A stretch of 51,978 nt of DNA from Myceligenerans pegani (GTDB lineage Bacteria; Actinomycetota; Actinomycetes; Actinomycetales; Cellulomonadaceae). Shown in pieces: positions 15,033-23,368 of the stretch; the first letter of the stretch is position 1; each line of letters begins with the position of its first letter. The stretch spans positions 1 to 51,978 of the forward strand of contig NZ_JADBGR010000065.1 in NCBI RefSeq assembly GCF_014892515.1, given 5' to 3'. Below the pieces are notes generated by a model, which was given only the letters and a program-made list of their open reading frames with translations, was not told where the DNA came from and ran no database searches. Made by a program: the position numbers and the translations under genes.

Positions 15033-15665
15033 ATGAACCGCGTTGCCACCCTGGGAGCCGTCGCGCTCCTCGCGGTCGGCCTGGGCGCCGCCCCGGCCGC
15101 CGCCGCACCCGTCGCCACGGACTACGTTGAAGGCGCCAAGACGTGCAAGGACGTTGCCGAGTTCGCCGGCGTCGAGAAGCACGACACCGACGGCGAGCCC
15201 TTGAGCATCACGCTCAAGGCCGAAGAGGGCAAGCTCATCTCCGCCTACTGCCTCAAGGCGGGCTCGGAGGAGAGCGGCGCCGGCGTGTGGGTCGAACTGG
15301 TCGACCCCCCGGTCGCCGAGCTGACGGTTGAGCACGAGTCCGGTAAGGCGATCAGCCACTACGCCGTCATCACGGTCGACGGTCCGAGCGACGAGCCCTC
15401 GGACGAGCCCAGCGACGAGCCTTCGGACGAGCCGAGCGACGAGCCGTCGGACAGCCCGAGCGACGAGCCGTCCACGGAGCCCTCGATGGAGCCCAGCGAG
15501 CCGGGCGCCGAGCCGACCGAGCCTGGCGACGAGACCGAGGGCGAGGACGGCGACGTGCTGGCCGCGACCGGTGCCGGTCCCGCCATTGGCTACGCGCTCC
15601 TTGCGCTGGCCCTGGCCGGCGGCGGTGCCGCGCTGCTGGTGCTGCGCAAGCGCCGGATGTCCTGA
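15033..15665 (+). CDS. Acidic-stalk LAXTG surface protein 3
   Basis: 210 residues, a diverged third paralogue. Signal peptide MNRVATLGAVALLAVGLG..., two-Cys domain with the shared landmarks AEEGKLISAYCLKAGS and HESGKAISHYAV, then a stalk of PSDE repeats (Asp/Glu-rich) instead of Pro-Thr, and the sorting region LAATG, GYALLALALAGGGAALLVL, RKRRMS. LAATG fits the LAXTG recognised by class E sortases of high-GC Gram-positives. GAAGGGGGA ribosome site upstream. The 12-bp repeats of the stalk lie at about 15385-15475. It has its own promoter and terminator, so the three genes appear to be separate transcription units. Confidence 0.85.
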   Translation: MNRVATLGAVALLAVGLGAAPAAAAPVATDYVEGAKTCKDVAEFAGVEKHDTDGEPLSITLKAEEGKLISAYCLKAGSEESGAGVWVELVDPPVAELTVEHESGKAISHYAVITVDGPSDEPSDEPSDEPSDEPSDEPSDSPSDEPSTEPSMEPSEPGAEPTEPGDETEGEDGDVLAATGAGPAIGYALLALALAGGGAALLVLRKRRMS

Positions 15666-15690
15666 TCCACCTGCCGCGCATCGATCGATC

Positions 15691-15734
15691 CCGCCGGGGC
15701 GGCGGCCTGAATTCTCGGGTCACCGCCCCGGCGG
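15691..15734 (+). terminator. Terminator of surface protein gene 3
   Basis: Perfect 12-bp stem CCGCCGGGGCGG (15691-15702) with 15723-15734, followed by TGCGTGTTTCC. Confidence 0.7.
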
Positions 15735-15839
15735 TGCGTGTTTCCATACGATGGTTCGCGTCCGCGGGAGAGCCGCCGCGGGGCGGGCCCGACTCCCAGT
15801 GGCCCGGTGAAGGACAGGGCCGAGGAAGCTGAGGACGAC

Positions 15840-16220
15840 ATGGACGCTACCGACGGCACGCACCGCGAGGCCCGGCCCGGGGCGCCGGCCCTGGGCCCGG
15901 CGACGGGCATCGACGCGTCGTTCGGAAGCCGCGCGAAAGCCGGCCGGACGGCGAACGGGCCGGCGGGCCCGGCCGTGACCGCGGAGCGTGCGACGGCGGG
16001 CCCCGGGCCGAACGCCGTCGTCGCGCTCGTCATGATCGGCATCGCGGGTGCAGCGGCCGTAGCCTACCTGGTCCGGCGCCTGACGCGACGCGCGACACGC
16101 GCCGTCGAGCCGGTGCTCCGGGAGGAGCCGGTCCCGACGCCGGAAACGTCCCCACGTCCCCGGCACGGCGCACCGAAGTTCGTGGTCGACGACTCCGGCG
16201 AGTTCCCGAGCCTCCGCTGA
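15840..16220 (+). CDS. Small single-pass membrane protein, unknown function
   Basis: 126 residues with a Gly/Ala/Thr-rich N-terminal ~60 residues, one transmembrane helix (PNAVVALVMIGIAGAAAVAY), a basic stop-transfer (LVRRLTRRATR) and a short acidic C-terminus. No family recognised. Codon use is normal for the window and the frame has strong third-position GC. The start ATG at 15840 has GCTGAGG upstream; the open frame extends back to 15738 without support. Confidence 0.6.
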   Translation: MDATDGTHREARPGAPALGPATGIDASFGSRAKAGRTANGPAGPAVTAERATAGPGPNAVVALVMIGIAGAAAVAYLVRRLTRRATRAVEPVLREEPVPTPETSPRPRHGAPKFVVDDSGEFPSLR

Positions 16221-16313
16221 CGCCCGTCGCGCGCGCCCTGACGACGTGGCGAGGGTGCGGGCCGGCGGAGCCGGGCGCACGACTCCTGGGAGCGAGCGGT
16301 CCCGCGTCTCCGC

Positions 16314-16988
16314 TCAGGCTGCGTCCGGGAACGCGACCCCCGTCGTGGCGTGGCACCGGTACCCGTTCGGGTTCTTCGCGTCGCTCAGGTACTGCTGGTG
16401 GTAGTCCTCGGCGAGGTAGAAGGGCCCGGCCTCGGCCGCCGGGCGCAGCTCCGTGGTGACGGGGTCGTACCCCTTGGCGTCGAGCACCTCCGCGTAGCGC
16501 GCGGCCGTCCCGCGCGCGGCCTCGCCCTGCTCGGGCGTCGTCCAGTAGAGGGCCGAGCGGTACTGCGTGCCGACGTCGTTCCCCTGGCGGAAGCCCTGCG
16601 TCGGGTCGTGGCGCTCCCAGAAGATCTTCAGGAGCTCCTCCTCCGAGACACGGGCCGGGTCGTAGGCGACCATGGCGGTCTCCGTGTGGCCGGTGCGGGC
16701 GGTGCAGACCTCCTCGTAGGTGGGGTTCGGCGTCGTGCCGCCCATGTAGCCGACGGCGGTCGACACCACCCCGGGCACCTGCCAGAAGATCTCCTCGGCG
16801 CCCCAGAAGCAGCCCATCGCGAGGTACAGCACACGGGTGCCCGGCTCCCACGGGCCGGTGAGCGACGTACCGAGCACCGTGTGCGGGCGCGGCGTGGGGA
16901 GGACGGGCGACTCGCGGCCCGGAAGGGCGTCCTCGGGAGCGACCATCGTGGTCCTGCCCTGGCCGAACAGCGACTCGAAGAACGACAT
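16314..16988 (-). CDS. msrA: Peptide methionine sulfoxide reductase MsrA
   Basis: 224 residues. Reduces methionine-S-sulfoxide in proteins, with thioredoxin-type recycling. The catalytic GCFWG (Cys60) is present, followed by the family landmarks [31 protein letters not shown] and [12 protein letters not shown], and a Cys near the C-terminus (GYRCHATTG) that can serve as resolving residue. Compared with the enzymatic core there is a ~45-residue N-terminal extension as in E. coli MsrA. Start fixed by a perfect AAGGAGGT 7 nt upstream of ATG 16988. Downstream of, and codirectional with, the small hydrolase gene. Confidence 0.95.
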   Translation of the reverse strand: MSFFESLFGQGRTTMVAPEDALPGRESPVLPTPRPHTVLGTSLTGPWEPGTRVLYLAMGCFWGAEEIFWQVPGVVSTAVGYMGGTTPNPTYEEVCTARTGHTETAMVAYDPARVSEEELLKIFWERHDPTQGFRQGNDVGTQYRSALYWTTPEQGEAARGTAARYAEVLDAKGYDPVTTELRPAAEAGPFYLAEDYHQQYLSDAKNPNGYRCHATTGVAFPDAA

Positions 16989-17170
16989 GGGTGCTACCTC
17001 CTTGGGCGGCGGTCCTGCGGCGGGCCGGCACGTGCGACGCCGGTCGTGTGCCCCGGCTCTCTGGGAACACCGGTGCGCCCGGAGCTGTTCCGGGACGGGG
17101 CCAAGGGCCCGTCGCAAGGATCACACGTCCGGCCCCCGCTCGGCACGCCCTGCCACGGGAGCGGTTCCGT

Positions 17171-17749
17171 TCAGCCGACGTCGAAGGACGCCGCGAAGTG
17201 CTCGATCTCCGCGGTCACGTCCTCCACGGTCTCGAGGTTCTTCCGCCAGTCGTCGGGGATCTCCAGGCTGTGATCGGCCCCGGACACCTCGACGAAGTCC
17301 GCCCGGAGCCCTGACACGAGGTCGTGGTCCCAGAGCGGGTCCGCGGTGCCGCCGATCAGGAGATGGTCCCCTTCGAGGCGGGTCACGGCGTCCCGGACGT
17401 CGGCCGCGTCGTCGTGCCTCAGCACCGGTGTGAGCCAGACGCCGGGGAGATTCAGCCGGGCGGCGACGGGGATGGCGAGGGTGCCCAGGGACTTGGCGAT
17501 CACGAGGTGCGTCGCGCCGTCGGCGGGCGCGTCGGCTCCCTCGAGCAGCTCGGCGGCCGCTGCGCGAGCCTCGTCGAAATCGCGTCTCCCGGTCCATTCG
17601 ACGACCCGGACGGTCCAGCCCAGCCCTTCGAGAGCGGCGCGTGAGTGATAGAGAAGAGGGCCCATGGCGGTGTAGCCGGCCCCAGGAAGAACTGTCGCGA
17701 CCCGGCCCGGGTCGCCGTTGGTCCGGTGGAGCTCGTAGACGTTGGACAC
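17171..17749 (-). CDS. Small alpha/beta hydrolase
   Basis: 192 residues, a minimal alpha/beta-hydrolase. Nucleophile elbow is HLVIAKSLGT (Ser in AKSLG, a variant of GXSXG); the acid is probably Asp in LIGGTADPLWD and the base His in SGADHSLE. No signal peptide or lid domain is evident. Physiological substrate is unknown. GTG at 17749 is chosen because it starts the recognisable fold (SNVYELHR); a CATCCT element lies 6 nt upstream, suggesting a leaderless transcript. A short hairpin at 17078-17094 lies between this gene and msrA. Confidence 0.78.
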   Translation of the reverse strand: MSNVYELHRTNGDPGRVATVLPGAGYTAMGPLLYHSRAALEGLGWTVRVVEWTGRRDFDEARAAAAELLEGADAPADGATHLVIAKSLGTLAIPVAARLNLPGVWLTPVLRHDDAADVRDAVTRLEGDHLLIGGTADPLWDHDLVSGLRADFVEVSGADHSLEIPDDWRKNLETVEDVTAEIEHFAASFDVG

Positions 17750-18017
17750 TCGCCCAGGATGACAAACGGCCGGACGGAGCGGAAGGAAAGTCCGTGGTAC
17801 GCGCCGACATTTCAGGCCTGACCGAAACGAACGGCCTGGACCCGGGCCCGGTGTGATCGCCCGCCCCAGCGATCGCCCGGACCCCGGACCCGACACCTTC
17901 GCCCAGGCCCGATCGTCGCGGCGCCCCGGTCCCGTGCCGGCGGGCGTTTCTGTGCAGGAACTGGCGCGTCCCTGTGATCTGCGCGTGGTGGCCGGTGGTA
18001 CGCGGGGGAGAATCGCC

Positions 18018-18023
18018 TACCTT
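18018..18023 (+). promoter_or_regulatory. -10 of leaderless AI-2E transporter gene (TACCTT)
   Basis: TACCTT, 6 nt (GGGGTC), then GTG at 18030. No ribosome site. Fixes the start of the transporter. Confidence 0.55.
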
Positions 18024-18029
18024 GGGGTC

Positions 18030-19394
18030 GTGAGTGAGAACGAGTCCGCCGTCGCCCCCGCCGGGACCGAGCCGCGGACCGATGCGACACCGTCCGCCGG
18101 CACGGCGACGCGCCCGGGGCAGGACGGCGCGAGGGAGTCCGACGCCCGGACGAGCCCGACGGCCGACGGCGCGTCCGGGTCCGCGGCGGCTCCGACGTCG
18201 TCCCGCGACCACGACGGCTCCGGCGACCACGGTTCCGACGGCGCCGACGGCGCCACCACCGTGCCCCGCGCCATCCGCGAGGCGGCGTCGTGGTCCTGGC
18301 GGATCCTGCTGATCGGCGCCGCGCTGGCCGGGATCGGCTGGCTGCTGGCGAGCCTCCAGGTGATCGTCGTCCCCGTGGCGGTCGCGCTGCTCCTGGCGGT
18401 GATGCTCACCCCGGTCCGGCGCTTCCTGCAGTACACGCTTCGGGTGCCACGGGGGCTCGCCGCCGGGCTCTCCCTGGCCGGCCTGATCGCCTTCGCGGCC
18501 GCGCTCGTCACCTTCGCGGGTCAGCAGGTCGCGACCGGGTTCGCCGATCTGTCCGAGGAAGCCATCGCGGGCTTCGAGGAGCTGACGGCGTTCATCGACC
18601 GTCAGTTCAACCTCGACCTGAGGGACTACCAGAGCGACGTCCTCGCGGAGCTGGAGGCCCAGCGAGACGCGATCATCGCGGGCGCGCTCGGCGCCGCCGC
18701 CACCGCGGGCAACCTGCTGATCGGTGCCCTCATCGCGCTGTTCTGCACGTTCTTCTTCCTGCACGACCCGCGCGGCATCTGGAGCTGGGTCGTCGGCCTG
18801 CTCCCGGCCGGGGCCCGGGACCGGGTGCACCAGGCGGGCCGGCGCGGGATCGTGACGCTGTCCGCCTACACGCGCACCCAGATCCTCGTGGCCGGCGTGG
18901 ACGCGATCGGCATCGGCCTCGGCTCGGCGTTCTTCGTGCCGTCCCTCTCGGTGCCGATCGGGGTCCTGGTGTTCGTGGGCTCGTTCATCCCGATGGTCGG
19001 CGCCATCGTCACCGGCGCGATCGCGACCGTCGTGGTGCTCGTCGCCCAGGGCTGGGTCGCGGCGATCATCATGCTCGGCATCGTCATCCTCGTGCAGCAG
19101 ATCGAGAGCCACGTGCTCCAGCCGTTCCTCATGGGGCAGGCCGTGTCCCTGCACCCCGTCGCCGTGATCCTCTCCGTCGCCGCCGGCTCGTTCGTCGCCG
19201 GCATCGCGGGCGCGCTCTTCGCCGTGCCGCTCGTCGCGCTGCTCAACACCGTGGTGCTCTACCTCAACGGCCACGACAAGTTCCCGGAACTCGGCGACGG
19301 CGACAAACTCCCGATCAGATGGCTCGCCCCCGACGCCCCGCCCCTGCGCATCCCTCTGCGCCGGGTGGCGGCGGACACCGCGGACGACTCCTGA
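18030..19394 (+). CDS. AI-2E family transporter
   Basis: 454 residues. An ~85-residue N-terminal tail rich in Ala, Asp, Ser, Thr and Gly, then eight hydrophobic segments with the family pattern: a pair near 90-135, a helix ending VTFAGQQVATGFADL, a soluble amphipathic stretch, then FCTFFFLHDPRGIW, VAGVDAIGIGLGSAFF, FVGSFIPMVGAIVTGAI and IQQ-type ending VQQIESHVLQPFLMGQAVSLHP. Members export small signals or act as Na+/H+ antiporters; autoinducer-2 export has been shown for very few. Start GTG decided by the leaderless -10. Alone in its unit; threonine ammonia-lyase follows after 147 bp with its own promoter. Confidence 0.9.
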   Translation: MSENESAVAPAGTEPRTDATPSAGTATRPGQDGARESDARTSPTADGASGSAAAPTSSRDHDGSGDHGSDGADGATTVPRAIREAASWSWRILLIGAALAGIGWLLASLQVIVVPVAVALLLAVMLTPVRRFLQYTLRVPRGLAAGLSLAGLIAFAAALVTFAGQQVATGFADLSEEAIAGFEELTAFIDRQFNLDLRDYQSDVLAELEAQRDAIIAGALGAAATAGNLLIGALIALFCTFFFLHDPRGIWSWVVGLLPAGARDRVHQAGRRGIVTLSAYTRTQILVAGVDAIGIGLGSAFFVPSLSVPIGVLVFVGSFIPMVGAIVTGAIATVVVLVAQGWVAAIIMLGIVILVQQIESHVLQPFLMGQAVSLHPVAVILSVAAGSFVAGIAGALFAVPLVALLNTVVLYLNGHDKFPELGDGDKLPIRWLAPDAPPLRIPLRRVAADTADDS

Positions 19395-19506
19395 CCCGGC
19401 GGCGGACGACGCCCCACCCGGCGGCGGAGGACACCTGACCAGGAGAGAGTCCGTCCGGCCCGGATCACGGGCGCATCCCGCGCCGTCCACAGGCACGACA
19501 CCTGAC

Positions 19507-19535
19507 TTGTGGTGCCCCTGCGCCCGCCCTAGTGT
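19507..19535 (+). promoter_or_regulatory. Promoter of leaderless threonine ammonia-lyase gene
   Basis: TTGTGG (19507-19512), 17-nt spacer, TAGTGT (19530-19535), then 6 nt and GTG at 19542. Best-formed of the leaderless promoters here because the -35 is also recognisable. Confidence 0.6.
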
Positions 19536-19541
19536 CGCGGG

Positions 19542-20768
19542 GTGACACCCAGTACCGTCCCCTCCGTCAGCGCGGACGACGTCCGCGAGGCCGCGAGCCT
19601 CCTCGACGGCGTGATCACCCGCACGCCCGTCGTCGAGAGCCGGGCGCTCTCCCAGCTCGCCGGCGCCAGGGTCGTTCTCAAGTGCGAGAACCTCCAGCGC
19701 GCCGGCTCGTTCAAGGTCCGCGGCGCCTACACGCGCCTGTCCCGGCTCACCCCCGAGGAGCGCGAGCGCGGCGTCGTCGCCGCCAGCGCCGGGAACCACG
19801 CCCAGGGCGTGGCGCTCGCGGCGAGCATGCTGGGCATCGACGCCCTCGTGTTCATGCCGGTCGACGCACCCCTGCCGAAGCTGTCCGCGACACGCAACTA
19901 CGGGGCCGAGGTGCGCCAGGTCGGCAGCAGCGTGGACGAGGCGTTGTCCGCCGCGCGCGTCGAGGCGGCGCGCTCCGGGCGCGTACTCATCCACCCGTTC
20001 GACCACGCCGACATCGTCGCCGGACAGGGCACCATCGCTCTGGAGATCCTGGAGCAGGTGCCCGACGTCGCGACGATCCTCGTGCCGCTGGGCGGCGGTG
20101 GTCTGGTGGCCGGGATCGCGGCCGTGCTGGCCGATGCGGCGCCGCACGTGCGCGTCGTGGGAGTGCAGGCCGCACAGGCCGCGGCGTATCCGGGGTCATT
20201 GGACGCCGGCCAGCCGACGGCGGTCACCCTGCAGCCCACCATGGCCGACGGGATCGCGATCGGCACGCCGGGGCAGGTCCCGTTCGGCATCGTCGCGGAG
20301 CACGGCGTGGAAGTACGCACGGTGAGCGAGGACCTGCTGTCGCGCGGTCTGCTCCTGGTGCTGGAACGCGGCAAGCTCATGGTGGAGCCCGCGGGCGCCG
20401 CCGGCGTGGCCGGGCTGCTCGCCGCGGCTCCCGGGGAGTTCGCCGGGCCGATCGTGCCGGTGCTGAGCGGCGGCAACATCGACCCGCTCGTGCTGCTGCG
20501 CGTGATCCAGCACGGTCTCGTCGCGGCCGGCCGCTACCTGCAGCTCCGCGTGCGCGTCCAGGACCGTCCCGGTGCGCTGGCCGGCCTCGTCGACGCGATC
20601 GCCGCGGCGGGCGCGAACATCGTGCAGGTGGAGCACTCGCGCACCGACGTCTCGCTGTCGGTGTCGGAGGTGCTCGTGAATCTCCAGGTGGAGACCAAGA
20701 GCGCCGAGCACCGGGCGTCCGTCGTCGAACGGCTGCGGCAGGACGGGTTCGCCGTCGACGTGACGTAG
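19542..20768 (+). CDS. ilvA: Threonine ammonia-lyase with ACT domain
   Basis: 408 residues. PLP-dependent deamination of threonine to 2-oxobutanoate, the entry to isoleucine synthesis. PLP Lys58 lies in GSFKVRGAY; the phosphate loop GGGGLVAG is near residue 188; SAGNHAQGVA is the substrate Asn loop. The C-terminal ~75 residues (LQLRVRVQDRPGALAGLVDAI) form one ACT domain. One ACT rather than the long IlvA regulatory region places it with the short biosynthetic/catabolic TdcB-like group, so feedback by isoleucine cannot be assumed. GTG start by the leaderless promoter. Convergent with greA, with a hairpin between. Confidence 0.93.
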   Translation: MTPSTVPSVSADDVREAASLLDGVITRTPVVESRALSQLAGARVVLKCENLQRAGSFKVRGAYTRLSRLTPEERERGVVAASAGNHAQGVALAASMLGIDALVFMPVDAPLPKLSATRNYGAEVRQVGSSVDEALSAARVEAARSGRVLIHPFDHADIVAGQGTIALEILEQVPDVATILVPLGGGGLVAGIAAVLADAAPHVRVVGVQAAQAAAYPGSLDAGQPTAVTLQPTMADGIAIGTPGQVPFGIVAEHGVEVRTVSEDLLSRGLLLVLERGKLMVEPAGAAGVAGLLAAAPGEFAGPIVPVLSGGNIDPLVLLRVIQHGLVAAGRYLQLRVRVQDRPGALAGLVDAIAAAGANIVQVEHSRTDVSLSVSEVLVNLQVETKSAEHRASVVERLRQDGFAVDVT

Positions 20769-20780
20769 CGGACGCCGACG

Positions 20781-20823
20781 GCCGGGTGGCTCGCCGGTCG
20801 TACGGACCGACGAGCCACCCGGC
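20781..20823. terminator. Bidirectional terminator, ilvA / greA
   Basis: 13-bp perfect outer stem (20781-20793 with 20811-20823) and an inner CGGTC/GACCG stem, one mismatch between. Confidence 0.75.
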
Positions 20824-20838
20824 CGCGATGGGAGGGGA

Positions 20839-21318
20839 TCAGGCGAACGGCTTGGCGTCCTTGATCTCGACCTCGATCGTCTTGCCGTTCGGCGCCTCGT
20901 AGCTGGTCCGGTCGCCGACCTTCTTCTCGACGATGGCCGCGCCCAGCGGCGAGGTGGGGGAGAAGACATCCATGTCGGTGTCGCCCGCCATCTCCCGGGA
21001 ACCCAGCAGGAACGTCTCGTCGTCCCCGAAGATTGACACCGTGACGACCATGCCGGGCTGCACCGTGCCGTCGTCGGACGGCTGGCCGACCTGGACGGTG
21101 CGGAGCTTCTCCGTCAATTCCTTGATGCGGGCCTCGTTCTTCGCCTGCTCCTCGCGAGCGGCGTGATAGCCGCCGTTCTCCTTGAGGTCCCCCTCGTCGC
21201 GCGCGGCGGCGATGCGCTCGGTGATCTCGGCGCGATAGGGGCCGGAGAGGCGCTCCAGCTCGGCCTGAAGCCGGTCGTACGCGTCCTGGGTGAGCCAGGT
21301 GACAGAGGTGTCGGTCAC
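20839..21318 (-). CDS. greA: Transcription elongation factor GreA
   Basis: 159 residues. Rescues backtracked RNA polymerase by stimulating transcript cleavage. N-terminal coiled-coil (WLTQDAYDRLQAELERL ... ARDEGDLKENGGYHAAREEQA) carries the acidic tip DEGDLKEN, with the C-terminal globular domain ending SPLGAAIVEKKVGDRTSYEAPNG. GTG start at 21318 chosen from AAGGAGAG 5 nt upstream. A consensus-like promoter lies at 21443-21474 and a strong hairpin sits in the leader (21379-21420). The order greA, DUF4307, mca is the same as Rv1080c-Rv1082. Confidence 0.96.
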   Translation of the reverse strand: MTDTSVTWLTQDAYDRLQAELERLSGPYRAEITERIAAARDEGDLKENGGYHAAREEQAKNEARIKELTEKLRTVQVGQPSDDGTVQPGMVVTVSIFGDDETFLLGSREMAGDTDMDVFSPTSPLGAAIVEKKVGDRTSYEAPNGKTIEVEIKDAKPFA

Positions 21319-21378
21319 TGGGGCTCTCCTTTCGTGGTAGCTCGTTCGAGCGGCGGTGGGGCACCGACAACGCGCAAG

Positions 21379-21420
21379 ACCCGCCGAACGGGAAAGCACG
21401 CACGTGCCCGTTCAGCGGGT
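21379..21420 (-). promoter_or_regulatory. Strong hairpin in greA leader
   Basis: 14-bp stem (21379-21392 with 21407-21420). The single odd pair is G-U in the greA-sense transcript but C-A on the other strand, so the fold favours the greA mRNA. The loop region itself contains CACG/CGTG. It begins about 15 nt after the predicted transcript start and ends 60 nt before the GTG. It could be an attenuator, or the terminator of DUF4307. Confidence 0.55.
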
Positions 21421-21442
21421 CTGTACAGCGTGTGAAACGACA

Positions 21443-21474
21443 ATTCTATCAAGGGGCAACCCAGGAAGTGTCAA
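21443..21474 (-). promoter_or_regulatory. Candidate greA promoter
   Basis: Minus strand: TTGACA (perfect -35, 21469-21474) and TAGAAT (5/6 -10, 21443-21448), but 20 nt apart; an 18-nt alternative uses GATAGA. It lies just after the DUF4307 stop. Confidence 0.5.
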
Positions 21475-21489
21475 GGGGCAGGAGGTCGG

Positions 21490-21921
21490 CTACCCACCCG
21501 CGCGATCCCCGGCCGAGCAGTGGTCGACGACGCCGGTCGTCGCCTCCTGCGTGGTCCGCACCTCGGCGGTGACCCGGATCGCGTCGCGTTCGCCCGGTCC
21601 GACCTCGACGTCGAGCGACCCCACCTCCGCGTAGCTGGGGTCGAGCGCGGTGATCGTGCACACGGCCGTGGTCCCCGGCGGCATCATCACGTCGAACGTC
21701 ACCGACACCTGCTCGGCGCTCTCGACGGAGAACCCGATGTCCCGGAACGAGACCGGGTTGCGCTGGGCGTCGGACCAGGCGAACCAGGCGGCGCCCGCCA
21801 CGCCGGCGGCCAGCGCCGCCCCGATCGCGATCCGCGCGCCCGTCGAGAGGCGCGGCCGGCCGGACGGACCGGTCCCGCGCGCCGGTCGGCCGTAACGATC
21901 TGCAAGGGGGTCGGTGCTCAC
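21490..21921 (-). CDS. DUF4307 membrane protein
   Basis: 143 residues. Short basic N-terminus (DPLADRYGR), one transmembrane helix (IAIGAALAAGVAGAAWFAW), then an extracellular ~90-residue domain with immunoglobulin-like strand pattern and two Cys (AVCTITALD, VVDHCSAG) that could form a disulfide. It corresponds in position and plan to Rv1081c. Function unknown; its constant place next to mca and greA is a synteny observation. Start GTG 21921 preferred (VSTDPLADRYG); a CATCAT sits 6 nt upstream. Divergent from mca. Confidence 0.85.
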   Translation of the reverse strand: MSTDPLADRYGRPARGTGPSGRPRLSTGARIAIGAALAAGVAGAAWFAWSDAQRNPVSFRDIGFSVESAEQVSVTFDVMMPPGTTAVCTITALDPSYAEVGSLDVEVGPGERDAIRVTAEVRTTQEATTGVVDHCSAGDRAGG

Positions 21922-22037
21922 AGTGACATGATGGTGCATGACACCGACATCGACGAACAGCCGGCCGGGAACCGGCCCGGGAGAACGCCGATGTCGGGCG
22001 AGCAGATTGCCGTCGAACAGCCGGCCAGGAGGTCCAG

Positions 22038-23006
22038 GTGTCCGAAACCGAGCGTGAGCCGCTCCGCCTCATGGCGGTGCACGCGCACCCCGACGACGAG
22101 TCGAGCAAGGGAGCCGCGACGACGGCCCGCTACGCGGCCGAAGGCGTGGAGGTCCTGGTCGTGACGTGTACCGGCGGAGAGCGGGGCGACATCCTCAACC
22201 CGTCGTACGTCGTGCCCGAGGGCCACGAGTTCGACTCGCTCGAAGGCCGCGCCGTGGTGCGGCGCGAGGAGATGGCCCGCTCGGCCGCCGCGCTGGGTGT
22301 GCGGCATCGCTGGCTCGGCTTCGTCGACTCCGGGCTGCCCGAGGGTGACCCGCTGCCCCCGCTGCCGGAGGGCTGCTTCGCGCTGGTCCCGCTCGAGGAG
22401 GCGGCGGAGCCGCTGGTGCGCCTGGTGCGCGAGTTCCGTCCGCACGTCATCACCACCTACGACCCGTCGGGCGGGTACCCGCACCCCGATCACATCAAGT
22501 GCCACGAGGTGTCCGCCGAGGCGTTCGCCGCCGCGGGCGACGCGACGCGCTACCCGGACGCGGGCGACCCGTGGCAGCCGATGAAGCTCTACTACAACCA
22601 CGGCTTCTCGATGAAGAGCCTGCGTGCCGTGCACGAGGCGATGGAGGATGCCGGCCTGGAGTCGCCGTTCGGCGACTGGATCGAATCGCGTACGGCCCGC
22701 GAGATGCCGGAGCGGGAGGTCACCACCTACGTGCGGGTGTCCGACTACTTCGCCCAGCGCGACGAGGCCCTGCGCGCGCACGCCTCGCAGATCGATCCGG
22801 ACGGCTTCTTCTTCGCCGTGCCGCGCGACATCGAGGCCGACGTGTGGCCCTGGGACGGGTACGAGCTCGCCGAGTCCACCGTGCCGCTGCCGGAGCGCGG
22901 GGCGGGCGAGTACGAGGACGACCTGTTCACCGGCGTACGCGAGGCCCTCGACGCCGCGCGCGAGGCCGGGGACGAAGGGCGCGAGCACGCCGGGGTGAAC
23001 GCATGA
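22038..23006 (+). CDS. mca: Mycothiol S-conjugate amidase
   Basis: 322 residues, zinc enzyme of the LmbE/PIG-L fold. Cleaves mycothiol conjugates into a mercapturic acid and GlcN-Ins, a detoxification step specific to actinobacteria. Zinc motif [12 protein letters not shown] (His17, Asp20), third ligand in [12 protein letters not shown], and the Mca-specific [26 protein letters not shown] start with CAGGAGG 7 nt upstream. The closely related MshB is ~300 residues and lacks the long C-terminal part seen here ([24 protein letters not shown]), so Mca is preferred. Overlaps the next gene by ATGA. Confidence 0.95.
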   Translation: MSETEREPLRLMAVHAHPDDESSKGAATTARYAAEGVEVLVVTCTGGERGDILNPSYVVPEGHEFDSLEGRAVVRREEMARSAAALGVRHRWLGFVDSGLPEGDPLPPLPEGCFALVPLEEAAEPLVRLVREFRPHVITTYDPSGGYPHPDHIKCHEVSAEAFAAAGDATRYPDAGDPWQPMKLYYNHGFSMKSLRAVHEAMEDAGLESPFGDWIESRTAREMPEREVTTYVRVSDYFAQRDEALRAHASQIDPDGFFFAVPRDIEADVWPWDGYELAESTVPLPERGAGEYEDDLFTGVREALDAAREAGDEGREHAGVNA

Positions 23007-23368
23007 GCGGGACCATGTCCGCAGCCGTCGTCGTGGGACGCTGGGCGGAGATCCAGGCCGCGGCGCCGTCCCCCGACCCGACCGAGGGCGTGCTCCGGCC
23101 CGGCCTCGAGGAGATCGACATCACGCCCGGCCTGACCGGGTTCCTCGTGACGTTCGCCGTGGCGGTCGCGTGTGTGCTCCTCTTCCTGTCGCTGACCCGG
23201 CACCTGCGCAAGGCGCGCCGCAACGCGGAGGAGCAGGGCCTGGACGTCGAGAAGCGCAAGGGGATCGAGATCCAGCGGGACATCGACCACCGCCCGCCGG
23301 CGGACCGCTACCCGCGGGACAGCCACGGTTACATGGACATCCCGCCCGGCGGTCCGGGGCCGGTATGA
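23003..23368 (+). CDS. Small membrane protein of the mca operon (Rv1083-like)
   Basis: 121 residues with a single transmembrane helix ([21 protein letters not shown]), a basic segment ([14 protein letters not shown]) and a hydrophilic tail ending in a Pro/Gly-rich stretch. The position between mca and downstream genes matches the small protein Rv1083 in Mycobacterium. The start overlaps the mca stop and its own stop overlaps the next start (ATGA both times), indicating translational coupling. No biochemical role known. Confidence 0.85.
   Translation: MSGTMSAAVVVGRWAEIQAAAPSPDPTEGVLRPGLEEIDITPGLTGFLVTFAVAVACVLLFLSLTRHLRKARRNAEEQGLDVEKRKGIEIQRDIDHRPPADRYPRDSHGYMDIPPGGPGPV

Noticed and set aside
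17121-20147. A ~1,000-codon antisense frame across the AI-2E transporter and ilvA
   Set aside because: Composition is typical of an antisense shadow and it contains no recognisable domain; the sense-strand genes are convincing.
21946-22037. A short frame beginning [16 protein letters not shown] just before mca
   Set aside because: It runs out of frame into mca and has only a weak start context; at most a leader peptide, not supportable.
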